Notes: generated by a model from the sequence alone, not told the origin. DNA of 64,000 bases from Cordilura impudica (GCA_963682025.1 OY821519.1:166902479-166966478), one strand, 5' to 3'. Numbered from the stretch's first letter, positions 46,915 through 57,586 are shown. Program-made: numbers and translations.

Positions 46915-49320
46915 TGTAATCTTTCGATTTGTGTTGTTGAGCAGCAAGTGTATATGATTGTGGAGCCGAATTCAAAATGTGGATTTATCGTGGTGTTATA
47001 CATATGTATTGCCGTTATTTGAGATATTTTATTTCTAACCCGTTTAAAAAATCCAATTTTTTTGCCAATTTTTTTACATATATAATCAATGTGTTCTTTT
47101 AGGTTTAAGTCTTTATCGATTATAAAACCGAGGTATTTAATTTTATTTACTTTTTCTATTTCTTCATTATTAATTGTAATTATTGATTCACTGTTTATAT
47201 TTATTTCAAGTAGTTTAGTTTTGTTTTCATTAAGTTTTAATCTATTCATTTTAAGCCAATTATTTATGTTATTTAAGTCGTGCATTAGATTTGTTCTACA
47301 TTGTTCATCTGTGTCACCTTCCGCGTAGATTAATGTGTCATCGGCATAAAGAATTATTTCGCATTTCTTTAGTATATTTGGCATATCATTTATGTATATT
47401 ATAAATAATAGTGCGCCTAGAATAGAACCTTGAGGTACTCCGAATTCATTGTTTACTTCGTTTGATTTTGTACCATTAACTTTTGTTGTTTGCTTTCTAT
47501 TTGTAAGATATGATTTAAGCCAATTTAATTCAATTTCTCTGATGCCGTACATATATAGTTTTTGAATAAGTATATCTCTATCAATGGTCTCAAATGCTCT
47601 TTTGAAATCCAAAAATATTGCCATTATTTTTTTCTTTCTATTTATATATTTCCATCTATTTATTACATAATTAACTGTTGTTTCGCATGAGAATTTTTTT
47701 CTAAATCCCGATTGATATTTTGAAAATAAATTATGTTGTTCCATATATGTTTCCAGTTGTTCCTTAACAATTTTTTCAATAATTTTTTCCCAAGTTTTCA
47801 GAGTGTTTATTGGACGAAATTCATCACATTTATTTGTTTTTGCGATTTTTTCTATTGGTGTTACCATTGAGTATTTCCAACTATCCGGGAAAACTCCTGT
47901 TTCAAGTGATTTATTTATTATATCACGCATTGATTTTCCTATAATATTCCAGTTATCCATAATGAGCTTAATTGTAACATTGTTGAAATCTGGTTTATTT
48001 TTCATATTCTTACAAATATTTTGAATTTCTTGGATTGTTATTGCACGGAATCTAAATCTATTTATTATCGCAGGTATATTGTTTATATATTGCACATTTT
48101 CTATTGTATTATTAATTGACTTAATACTATTAACAAAATAATTATAAAATTGGGTGGCTATTTGGTAGTTATCCTTATATTCTATATCACTAAATATCAC
48201 ATTTTTTATCACAGCTTTATTTTTCTTTAGGACTAAGTCTTTGATTTCTCTCCACATTTGTTTTTGGTCTTTGGCATTATTTATTTTTTTATTAACTTAA
48301 TTGTTCTTCTCTGTATCAATTTTGGTTTTATAAGTATTTCTAGCTATTTTATAACTACTCCACGCTATATCTGTATTTTCTGTCTTAGCTATTTGATATT
48401 TAAGAACTTTATCCTTCTTTAACATTTTTAGTTCTCTGTTAAACCATTTGTTAACTTTACTTTTTGTATTTATTACTTTTTTAATTGTATATTTCTTTAT
48501 ATAGTATTTTCAATGGCTGAATCAAAATTATTAACTTTATTATTTAAATCATCGTTATCATTGCTTCTCAATATTGCTCTAATTTCTTGATTAAAACGTG
48601 TTTTATTATATTTAAATATTTCAATTTCCTTTTTGCTCATTTCGTCTTGATTTTCAGTAACTATCTTGATTTTTATGTCTATGGCTTCGTGATCTGCTAT
48701 TTTATTAGAAATGTTATTTACTACTGTTACATTTTCACTGTTTGTGATGATGTAGTCTATAATTGTTTTTGTACTTTCTGTTATTCTCGTATAATCATTT
48801 ACTAATTGTTTAAGCCCATTATCGTTAAAAACGCATTCAAGTCTTTTTTTATATGTATCTTCTTTACACCAGTCTATGTTGAAATCACCTGCTATTATTA
48901 TATCACATTGTGCTTCATATATTTCTTCCATTAATTTTTCAAATACTTGACAAAACTCTACTTCACTGCTGCTTGGTGATCTATAGACCGCTATTATTAC
49001 AAATTGTTTGTTCTTGATTGTCGCCATGTATGTACCTATCCAATAATTATAATCAGAAGACTTTTTCCCAATTGTTATAACATTACATTGCTTTTTAAAA
49101 TAAATAATAACTCCACCGGTCCTGTTTGAATTTGATACTGTAATATACTGATCATAATCTCTGAGTTGTATTTCTTTTTCTTCTATATCTCCAGTTAAAT
49201 GTGTTTCTGTAAGAACTATAAAATCTGGATTTTGTTCATCGGCAATAATTTCTAGTTGATTGTAATTGTTAACTAGTCCACATATATTTGTATAAATGCC
49301 GTATATTTGCTGTGGTTGTT
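46915..49320 (-). pseudogene. Unit 6 ORF2, 3'-truncated, extra nonsense
   Basis: Endonuclease part 49027-48497, shared frameshift, nonsense in NNYVNKK at about 48299 as in unit 5, RT open from 48257 to the junction. Catalytic motifs are intact. Confidence 0.88.
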
Positions 49321-50614
49321 AAATTATCAACCCCAACCTCTTCTTTTTCATATTAAGTTTGTTTTTATAAACTGGACATTCTTTGTTTGATGTGACGTGA
49401 TTTTCATCAAGTCCCATATTTAATTTCTTATTAGCTCTAATACAATTAATACATTTATTTATTATTTCTTTTTCGCATTCCTTTGATCTATGAGTTCCAT
49501 GGCACTTATAACATGTTTCTTCATTTTTACATTCACTCGCTTTATGATTGTATCCTTGACATTTATAGCACATCAAAATATCAGTCCCATCAAATATTCT
49601 ACATTTTTCCCACCCAATGTTTAATTTTTGTGCTGCCTTAATCTTTGTGTATGTTTACTTTATAATATTTTTTAAATTCGTAGGATTTTACTACTTTCAT
49701 TTCATGTTCTTGTAATTGTTGATTTTGTATCTTTATTTTTTCTATAAGTTCATCATCTGCATATTTAAATGACATGTCAGTTATAATTATTGACATATCA
49801 TTTTCATTTGGCGCTTTTATTTCGTATGTTTCACCCATTTCATTTTCAATAGCATTTTTAATTTTATTTCTGTCTTCATCATTTTCACTTTGTATCACAA
49901 TTGTACCATTTTTTCTATTTTCAATGTTTGTTATATTTAGGTTAACTGGATCTACCTTATTGTTTAGGTCCTCCTTTGTTTTTTCTATTTTTTGTTTTTC
50001 CTTTGGTTTTATTATAAGGGGAACTTGTTTTTTAACATCTGGCAACACCGTATTTCTTTTAACTGTGTCAGCAAATGACAGTTTGTTATGTTTATCATTA
50101 TTTTCTTTAATAACTTTTTTATCTCTTTACACATCTGTTCATTACTTTCTTCAATAGTGGTATAAATCTCTTTATTTTTACTTTCATATTCGCTTACAAC
50201 ATTGCAAAGTTTTTTTATTTCATCGACGTTTTTTTCACATATTTTTTGTGCATTGTCTATTTTTTAAGTCTCTCTTCATAACGTTTTTCTATTGCCTCTA
50301 ACAAGCGTTTAATTTAATTTTCATTTTGGTTTAGTGATGATTCGAATTCAGATTTGTATTCAACTAAATTTATTTTGTTTTTGTGAATACCATCTTGTAT
50401 TTCTTTTAACACCATGTCAACATCATGTAAGTATATATTGAAGACAATCACCACACATAAACCGCACAAAATTATCCTCATCAAGAATTTTAACCGAATA
50501 TTGGTCAACACCCGCGCACTTTACAGAACAGTGATACACCTTTTTGCACACACCAGCACAGCTAATTCCTGACTCTCCACGTATTGAGGCTTTACATTTG
50601 TGACACTCAGCCAT
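49319..50614 (-). pseudogene. Unit 6 ORF1
   Basis: PHD-like finger from ATG 50614; a 4-bp insertion near 50428 breaks it after CGDCLQYI. RRM-like part 50048-49638, CCHC knuckles 49576-49319. Confidence 0.8.
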
Positions 50615-50688
50615 GGCTGGGTCGGGCAATTAATTAATTTTTTTTTAACGAAATAAATGTTTTTTCTTTATTAAACTTATAAACAAGT

Positions 50689-51170
50689 TTAAACTTTTGT
50701 TTTATTTGTCGTTTTTTTTAAAGTCCTATCTTTTTTAAACAACAATTTATATATTTTTTTACTGCAAACTTGCTTGCGGACTTGGCCATATACCAAATAA
50801 TACGATTTTTTATTGGAACGTCGAGAATTTTTCACGCAAACACGTGTTCTTTCTGAGCATTCAATAAGACTTTTGACGAATACTTTTTTTTCGTTCCAGC
50901 ACATTTTCCAGAAAAGGTGAAATATTTCCTTCCGCTTCACTTTTGTAAAAAAAGAGTGCCGAGATGAACTTTTCTCGCAAAATTTTTAAGTACATGGTTC
51001 CTTCATTTGCCTTGCTGATATATTGCTCATATTTCCATTTGATATTCCCTTAACCTTTTGCCATACATACGTTTATTTTTGTTTTCCTGTTTCAAATTTT
51101 TAATTTTGTTGGAATTAATTACAGAACTTTCCAAACTATTTTCAAAATCATTTTCACTTTCCGGACTCAT
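50689..51170 (-). pseudogene. Transposon X transposase N-terminus, unit 6 (original X position)
   Basis: ATG at 51170 (minus), about 400 bp inside the right TIR. Residues KRMYGKRLREYQ are followed by a frame change, the Cys-containing MKEPCT-stop-KFCEK, then KRKEIFHLFWKMCW. The frame should continue, across the retrotransposon, at 19403. A Cys cluster followed by a RxxIFxxFW motif and a later KSYYL motif matches what I recall of insect transposase-like proteins. The in-frame stop and frame change show X was already dead before amplification. Confidence 0.62.
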
Positions 51171-51527
51171 TTTGACACTTAATGTTAATAGTTACATACT
51201 TATAAAGAAAAACAATTTTAAAATATATGGTACGTATTTCTTCAGAGTAAAATCAATGAAAACTTGATAAAAATTTATTATAAATAACAAAGTAAAAACT
51301 TCAAAGTATAATCACTATAGTTATGAGAAAATAGGACTAAGAGGGGAGGGGAGAGGAGGACAAGTATGTAGTTACGTGCTTTCGGTTTATGTAGTACTTG
51401 CACTTGTTACGTGCTTTCGGTTTTCGCTAATATGTCTAATTTTATTATATGACAGTAAAAATTGGAGAAGACATGGACCTCGTTGATATGCATCATAATC
51501 AATCAAAAAACCGATTTTGTATTTTTT

Positions 51528-51565
51528 GTTAGTTACGTGGTTTTGCATTTCAGCTAACGATATAT
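51528..51565. repeat. Right TIR of transposon X
   Basis: GTTAGTTACGTGGTTTTGCA onward; inverted match of 18373-18410. Between 51383 and 51527 lies subterminal X sequence with a second GTTACGTGCTTTCGGTTT at 51405. Confidence 0.8.
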
Positions 51566-52107
51566 GTATTAATGTAAATTCAAATTATTTTTTTATTCAG
51601 CCGAATTCTAAACAAAAATTCCGCATGAAATATCTCACTTCTCCCTTTTCCCCTATTATGAATAAAAATTCCTTCGGAAAAAAAAGAAAAAAGTAGTTAT
51701 TCTCAATGCACTTGATTTTAGTTTTTTCAATCAAAAAATTTCCCTTGCAAAACAGACGGGAGTTTACATAAAAATGTGAAAAGTATTTTCATAAAACAAA
51801 ATTTAAATAAAAAAAATTAATATTTTATTGTTCTTGTAGGTTGAAGACCACAAATAAAGCACAACTTCAACTTTTGTTAACTTTAATGAAATCCAGTTCA
51901 GGCATTGATTGCGTTTTCCATAGATTCAGCCCGCAATTGACTTCTAGCAATCTTTTAGCTATTTCGTTGCTATTCTACAACACAAATTTCCTCCACAAGT
52001 TCTCGCATCATAGCTATGCTATTCATTTTTTATTTAATTTTTCTTTAAAATAAATTTATATTCGTTTGCACACACAAAAAAAAAAAAAATAGAAAATTTA
52101 TTGTCAA
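51566..52107. other. Spacer, no gene supported
   Basis: AT-rich sequence between transposon X and the duplicated block. A 70-codon open frame at 51841-52053 has no recognisable content and starts without an ATG. A weak inverted similarity exists between 51596-51640 and 52575-52690, too degenerate to call an element. Confidence 0.5.
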
Positions 52108-52110
52108 TAA

Positions 52111-52535
52111 AGGCCAGTTTACACTATCACACTTTGTAATACGATCTGTCAGAAATTCGAGTATTATGAAAAAGTCGTATGATGTAAAAAGCTTTTGTTA
52201 TGAAATTGACAGTCTGTAGGATTTCATTTTCGAAGTCCGATGGTTTTTGAAACATTTCTAAAAACTTGCCATTTTCATCGGACCAGAGTTGTTTTTTTTT
52301 GGTAATATTAAAAAAATGGTAAACAAAAACAAAGAAAGTGAAAATAAAATATAAATTTCAAAATAAATTTGCTTATTATTCTAAACAGTTGTTTTCATAA
52401 GACTTGAGTGTTATGGTGTAAATGGCCTAAGTATGCAGAAATAATGTAGGTACGACTTTATGACAGTCCGATGAATTTCATCGGATTTTTATTTCGAAAA
52501 ATCATACGACTGAGTGGTATCATGTAAATGGGCCT
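52111..52535. mobile_element. 425-bp PIF/Harbinger-type MITE, block copy 1
   Basis: The left end AGGCCAGTTTACACTATCAC and the right end (reading AGGCCCATTTACATGATACC on the other strand) are TIRs, and TAA flanks both sides (52108-52110 and 52536-52538). Subterminal arms share inverted CGTATGA and GTCCGATG motifs. A second TIR-like sequence ending GTGTAAATGGCCT at about 52419-52431 suggests an internal end or composite origin. No ORF. Confidence 0.8.
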
Positions 52536-52538
52536 TAA

Positions 52539-54712
52539 GCAAAACAACTGGCTTCGAAATTCGATGATGCCACTTATTCATTTTTTTTTTCACGCGGAAT
52601 TTATAATTGGAGAATTTTTTTCTCGAGAAAAGTATTTTCCGTGAGAATGAAATTCCTTGAGAATATTCGTAATTGGGCTGATTATTTTTCAGTTCAATTT
52701 ATTTGTTAAATATTATTTATATTGTTTCCTCATATAATATATGTACAAAGACTTCAAGATTTAATCTTTCTACTTAATTCATCATAATTTTTAAAACTAT
52801 ATACAAAAACCTTCTTAATATTTAACCCCCGATTTCATAATGAAAAGTTAGCTGCTGTTTACATGTCGCGCTCAACGAGGTTCTTACTAGTCAACCGATT
52901 AGCCTTAGTTTTAAGTTAGCACATACCCTACAAGAACAGTGACGGTCATTTGACCGGTGATATGACCGTCACTACTGACTGAAGTGTCGGTCATCGCGTA
53001 GAACAAAGTTTCTATCATTTTATTAAGGCAAATATGCCAAAACTAACCGAAACTTTTGTGTACATGTGATTTTGCATCTTACTCTAACCTATGAAAGTAT
53101 GTAAACCATATAATATATATCTGGACTGCTCACTCTACCGCTGTTTAGTAGTCAACGATGATAGATATATATATCATCGTTGACCGGTCACATTTGATGG
53201 ATATATACATCATCATTGACGGGTTACGCTTGATTATAATGAAACACGACTTATAATAATATATAATATATTTTTTATTTATTTATTTATTGTATTTAAA
53301 ATCAAATTAAAAATAAACATTAAATATTAAAAACACAACAATATCACTAATTCCGAAACGTGGTGATAACTTTGAGACAATGTTGAAACAGGACAATGGG
53401 CTTAACTTAAAACAGATATTTAAACAACTTTGCTGACTTTTCGCTCGAAACATCCCTAAACTCAATAGAAATTTCCGGTAATGGGCCTTAGTGCAATCAG
53501 TAGTTTCTTAAAGAAAACAATTTATTATAACACTTACATATATATCAACAATTTATATTAAAGCTTACCTTTAGTGTTGTGAATTAACAATTTCGGCCAA
53601 ACCTGATACAATTCATTTGGAAAATTGATGAGGAAATGATGTATCCATTCAAATACTGCTACCTTTGTTTGTACAGAACGGTGTGTGAGATATTGTGATA
53701 ATACCTCCATAAATCAATTTGTTCAATATTCTGAGATCTTTGTTCTTTTGAACAAACTAATTTCATTTCATATTATCAAAATCATATTCCAGGCACTATA
53801 TTCGAGAATGGCATAAATTAAAACATTGAAATATTAAAACAAACTCCCATATCCATGTTATGGCAACAGACTGCAAGATAGATATAAGGATTAGTCTAAA
53901 ATGCTGCAAGGAAGATTTACTTTGTTTCTAGCTACAATTTTTAATAAAATGTCAGTACATTACCTTAATAAGTTCATTTGGTGATTGTGCATGTATTAAC
54001 AATATATTTATAGTGTCTTCCATGCGGACTTAACTGGAATCATTACGAATCGATTTAACAAACTGTGTCAGCGTTGTTTCACACAATTATATTGTGTATT
54101 ATCTTCCAACATCAAAAAAGTCGATCAATAATATCAAATAGATAACCATATTATTTCCTGGTGCAGCATTCACAATCGAAATCCAGGATATAACATAATG
54201 TCGCACAATATAATTCTTTACACAAATGCGTTTCCTAAGAGGTATAAAAGTTCTAGATTGAAAGTTTGTGAAGATTCTACAGCAATATCTTTAAGTTAAC
54301 GATCCAACAGGAATAGGCCACAAGCGAGCAAAAAATAAATTGTGGAAGGGTATAATGGAGGGACGTGCCACCACAATTGAGAATGGCACTAACGAATTCA
54401 CTGACATATTTTGAAGAATCCTAAAGAAACAACAAAAATTAACTTTAACTTTTAATTTAATTAATTACTTACCTTTCCTAAAGCTTAACAAAAACAACTC
54501 TACAACAGCAACAATGACAGTCATATGTTTTTAAATAGAAAAAACTGCAAGTGTGTACAAAAATTGTGTATATGTTAGTTTCAGTCATTCATTTCTTGTA
54601 GGGTAGTTTATTCATAATCAATTTTTTGTTGTCATCTAATAGCTTTAAAAACAACTCTGAAATTTGTAATGCCACCATATTTTTTGCATTAATGCAACCT
54701 GTAGCGCGATTC
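52539..54712. other. Non-coding part of block copy 1
   Basis: No coding region supported over 2.2 kb. It contains AT-rich DNA and the short palindromes listed separately at 52940-53230. It also contains the 3'-splice-like tracts expected by chance. A TATA-like GAGGTATAAAAG occurs near 54239 without a linked gene. Confidence 0.5.
52940..53230. repeat. Cluster of short perfect palindromes, block copy 1
   Basis: AGTGACGGTCAT pairs with ATGACCGTCACT across a 12-nt loop (about 52940-52976), and GTCAACGATGAT pairs with ATCATCGTTGAC across about 10 nt (about 53152-53186). A degenerate tandem copy of the second, with GATATATACATCATC, follows to about 53230. Function unknown. Confidence 0.75.
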
Positions 54713-54880
54713 AGTAACTTCTTTTAACGATAATCGAATCGTTAAAGAAAGAAAACAAAATTATTGATTTTGGTATTCAGTAACTTGTTTTAACGATAAT
54801 CGAATCGTTAAAAAAAGTAAATAACAATGTTAACGATTTTGCTTTTCACTAACATTTTTAAACGATATTTGCTATTGTTA
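54713..54880. repeat. ATTCAGTAACTT / AACGATAATCGAATCGTT direct repeats upstream of Harbinger gene, copy 1
   Basis: Two direct copies about 65 bp apart of ATTCAGTAACTT, TTTTAACGATAATCG, AATCGTTAAA; each contains the inverted repeat AACGAT/ATCGTT. Further TTAACG motifs follow to 54880. The place, 80-240 bp before the transposase ATG, suits a transposase-binding or promoter region, or the true left end of the Harbinger element. No inverted partner was found after the gene. Confidence 0.55.
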
Positions 54881-54958
54881 ACGTCAGCTGTTATCTAAAC
54901 GACAAATATTTTTGTGTTGTTTATTCAATCGTTAAAAAGTTAAAGTTAAGAAGATAAA

Positions 54959-56240
54959 ATGTCGTTTGAATATTTAGCCTACGTTTTGTCGCAGGATGAG
55001 CCAGTTTTTAGCGCTCCAGTAGTTAATCGCCGTGTTCTCCGAGATTTGGACAACCCGTTTGGTGTAACTGCAACGGAGTTTCAAAAACTTTATAGATTAA
55101 CTCCGGAATTGGTTGAAGACCTTGTTTTTGAGCTTGATCATAAATTAAAAGGTTCCAGAATAGCGGCAATATCAACTGAAAAAAGGTAAATCGAGTTATT
55201 TTTAAGCCTCAATGGAATTTATAAAAATTCATTATGCTAGGTACTCGCTGCTTTGCGTTTCTATGCAACTGGGTGCTACCAACGGCCTGTAGGAGAACAG
55301 TGGGGAATTGCCATGAGCCAGTCGTCCATAAGCTGTTGCATACATCATGTAACGGATGCAATAAACACCGAGATGTGTTGTGCCAAGGTGAGGTTTCCAA
55401 TGACCCAAGTGGAACGTCAAGCTGCAAAAACAATATTTGCTTCAGCACTCTCACCTTTTGTAGGAGGCACTATCGGGGCTATTGATTGCACACATGTCTC
55501 GATTTTAGGCCCGAAAAACATGAGGAGGTCTATGTCAACCATCAAGGCTACCGCTCAATCAATGTGCAAATGGTAAAAGAAAAATTTCATAAAGGAATCG
55601 ACAATAATTTTACCTTCGTTTAACTTGCAGATATGTGACCCAACTTTAAAAATATTAAATGTTAATGCTAAATATCCGGGAGTACGGCACGATTCCTATA
55701 TTTGGAGCTCTTCGGCAGTGCGGAGAGTTATGCAGAGAAATTTCGATAATGGAGATCATAACATGTTTTTAATTGGTAAGTTTTTTTTTAAAAAATAAAT
55801 TATTTTTATTTTTAACAATAAAAATTTGTCCATTACACAGTTTTTCATTTAATATTACTACGAAATTCTTATCTACAGGTGATTCTGGATACCCGTTGGA
55901 GCCGTGGCTGATGTCTCCTCTACCGAACCAACCAGAGGGAAGTCCTAAGTTTCGTTACAACGAGGCATTGTGTAAAGCTCGCAACCCAATCGAACGACTC
56001 TTTGGTGTCCTTAAAGCAACTTGGATATGCTTATCGCAGCAAAGAACGTTGTTGTACGATCCCGGAAAAGTAGTGAACGCATGCGCTATGTTACACAACG
56101 TTAATTTAGCCGTACAAAGAAATGGGACTGCAGATGAATTATCAGAGCCTCAAAGAAGTGGTAATTTGGTAACTCAAGACGCACCATCCTCGACAGCAAA
56201 ACGTGTTCAAGAACGAGTTGTAGCAAATTTTTGTACATAA
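54959..56240 (+). pseudogene. PIF/Harbinger transposase, copy 1
   Basis: ATG at 54959. Exons by splice signals: 54959-55185, 55241-55571, 55631-55775, 55879-56240. The N-terminal part ends ISTEKR; exon 2 reads VLAALRFYATGCYQRPVGEQWG and the first catalytic Asp in GAIDCTHV; exon 3 holds the second Asp in YPGVRHDSYIW; exon 4 holds the Glu in NPIERLFGVLKATW, ending at 56240. This is the DDE_4 (HARBI1-like) domain with all three acidic residues. Two problems are seen: the exon 1/2 splice does not keep frame, and exon 2 is one base short near 55515-55520 (run of A after GPK). Both are shared with copy 2. No Myb/SANT partner gene was found. Confidence 0.85.
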
Positions 56241-56476
56241 ATAAAAATCATAATATAATGAAAATATATTTGCTTTTATTAAAAAATTTTTTTGTATAAA
56301 TAAAAATTGAAATAGCATTTTCAATTCAATATTTTATTTTCAAATAAATCAAAAAATATTAATAAAAAAATTAAACATTCTAGTTTAAACTTATAAAAAT
56401 AAAAAATTAAATACATTTTAATAAAAATAAAACAAAAACAACATCCATATTGTGATTAAAAAAATTTAAATATCAA
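56241..56476. other. AT-rich 3' flank of Harbinger gene
   Basis: Runs of A and T with AATAAA-like signals just after the stop; no right TIR matching 52111 was found. Confidence 0.5.
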
Positions 56477-56724
56477 ATATGTATGTACATTGTACATATA
56501 GTGACGGACAATAGAATAGAATCAATTAAGTTTTTTTCTAATTTTATGCTTGTGGCTTTTATTTTTTAATACAAACACAAAATAATAGTTAAATTGTAAT
56601 AGTTACAATTACGATGTAACTTTTTTTTGTATTTAAAAATAAAAACCACAAGCATAATATTAGAGAAAAACTTAATTGATTCTATTGTATTGTCCGTCAC
56701 TATATGTACAATGTACATACATAT
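56477..56724. mobile_element. 248-bp hairpin MITE
   Basis: The arms start ATATGTATGTACATTGTACA and are perfectly inverted at the outer 24 bp; pairing then continues through GTGACGGACAATA, ATCAATTAAG and ATGCTTGTGG with few mismatches, to a small central loop around 56600, so almost the whole element can fold back. TA-rich ends (TATA next to GTGACGG) suggest a Tc1/mariner-type MITE whose flanks also pair. No ORF. Confidence 0.82.
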
Positions 56725-57522
56725 CGGTAAATATATTGGACAGCTTAAAAGAAATACCTTTCAAATGGGGTATTTTTGGTCAAAATCGGTTTCAGCAGAA
56801 AAGTGTTGTGTTGATACTTTTAGAAAATATAAATTTAGAATCGAGGTGATGTCGAGTCGACTTAACGTGATGACTTCAAAGTGACGTCGACGACAACGAC
56901 TTACATAATAGGGGTGAATATAGTAAATATTTTGAAATGAAACAAAATTCATTTTGTTGATAACTTATCATTATATCTAGTATACAGGGGTATAATCGTC
57001 GCATTCGTTGTCGAAATTTTTCGATTGAAATTATTTTTTTAATTTCCAAAATAAAATACAAAAATAATCTTTTTCTCTCAGAGTTAACGAGTTTTGGCCC
57101 TAGTTAGTTGTAAAAGTGAAACGAGGTCTGACGTTTGTCCGTCCTCTTTAAATAATAAACCAAAGTATGGAATTTCGATTGAATGCGGCAATTAACCCCC
57201 AGTTTTGTTTATTAAAAATCGCTTTAATAATGCTATGAAATCAATCATGAAGTTCAAAGAGTTTATTGTGTCAATAATTCAGTTCGTTACTCTACGAGTG
57301 TGTTTATTTTATAGTTTAATATAAAATTAATATAAAACATTAATATACTTCTTTAATGCAATTTCTAATTATTTAAAAGAATCGAAATAGCTCTTAGTAT
57401 ATGAATCAATAATACTGGACAAAAAATAAAAACGAAAAAGAACAACTGTTCTCTATTGAATCAAATCAAAATTCATTTGTTGTTTGTAGTAGGTGCCTTT
57501 AGCTAAACGGAACGATTCCGCT
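56725..57522. other. Spacer, no gene supported
   Basis: About 800 bp without coding support. A CG-rich island of GTCGAGTCGAC and GACGTCGACGACAACGAC (56850-56900) stands out but is unexplained. Confidence 0.5.
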
Positions 57523-57586
57523 TTAATGGCATCCTCCATTGTAATGATGGGCCTGTAAGGCATTGGCATAGTCACCAATTTGTATA

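Larger units (their letters stand above)
24605..51382 (-). repeat. Tandem array: six units of about 4.46 kb (retrotransposon 5' part plus transposon X junction)
   Basis: A segment starting inside the RT coding region and ending in transposon X flank is present six times head to tail. Junctions at about 29064, 33528, 37993, 42450 and 46914 join X sequence (GTAGTTACGTGCTTT) to RT sequence (TGTAATCTTTCG); the last unit ends at 51382 where X continues with CGGTTTATG. Only unit 1 has the retrotransposon 3' end. The units are nearly identical and share all old lesions, which points to amplification of DNA and not to six insertions. A TTT microhomology at the junction fits the initial duplication. 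Confidence 0.93.
46915..51382 (-). repeat. Array unit 6 (unit at the X right flank)
   Basis: 4468 bp. This is the only unit whose X flank continues into unique X sequence (CGGTTTATGTAG). It has a 4-bp insertion (GTAA) near 50428 in ORF1 and shares the RT nonsense with unit 5. Confidence 0.92.
18373..51565 (-). mobile_element. DNA transposon X (superfamily unassigned), split by nested insertions
   Basis: The ends are 38-bp inverted repeats (18373-18410 and 51528-51565) that differ at only two positions although 33 kb apart. The left remnant (18373-19407) carries the C-terminal part of a transposase-like protein, and the right remnant (about 50689-51565) its N-terminal part, both on the minus strand. 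Everything between is later insertion plus amplification. Both ends carry extra copies of a GTTACGTG(C/G)TTT motif (18559, 18598, 51371, 51405), typical of subterminal transposase-binding repeats. No target duplication could be defined. The protein pattern recalls uncharacterised transposase-like proteins common in insects; a superfamily name is not claimed. Confidence 0.72.
52111..56195. repeat. Duplicated block, copy 1 (part paired with copy 2 in the window)
   Basis: Matches 59916-64000 at a constant offset of 7805 bp with no indel, and no substitution was noticed. The block begins exactly at the left end of a MITE and contains palindromes, a repeated motif and a Harbinger transposase gene. 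The pair may extend further; copy 2 is cut by the window end. Confidence 0.95.

Noticed and set aside
24145..51382. Six regularly spaced repeats suggested a multi-gene family or CRISPR-like array
   Set aside because: The unit is 4.46 kb and encodes retrotransposon ORFs plus transposon flank; nothing resembles short repeats with unique spacers.
51841..52053. 70-codon open frame after a TTGTAG that could be a downstream S1P exon
   Set aside because: Its translation does not match the S1P segment expected after FRVFTN, and it has no conserved motif.
51596..52690. Possible MITE with ATTCAGCC / GGCTGATT ends
   Set aside because: Inverted similarity is short and degenerate, and the right end lies within the duplicated block while the left does not.
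52111..56240. A single full-length Harbinger element bounded on the left by the MITE end
   Set aside because: The MITE has its own right end and TAA duplication at 52535-52538, and no right TIR matching AGGCCAGTTTACAC was found after 56240.
57444..57586. A 43-codon minus-strand open stretch (YKLVTMPMPYRPIITMEDAI and onward) as the real host exon
   Set aside because: It is open but lies in another frame than the one that becomes continuous with the upstream exon once the TATA duplication is counted once; no family was recognised.
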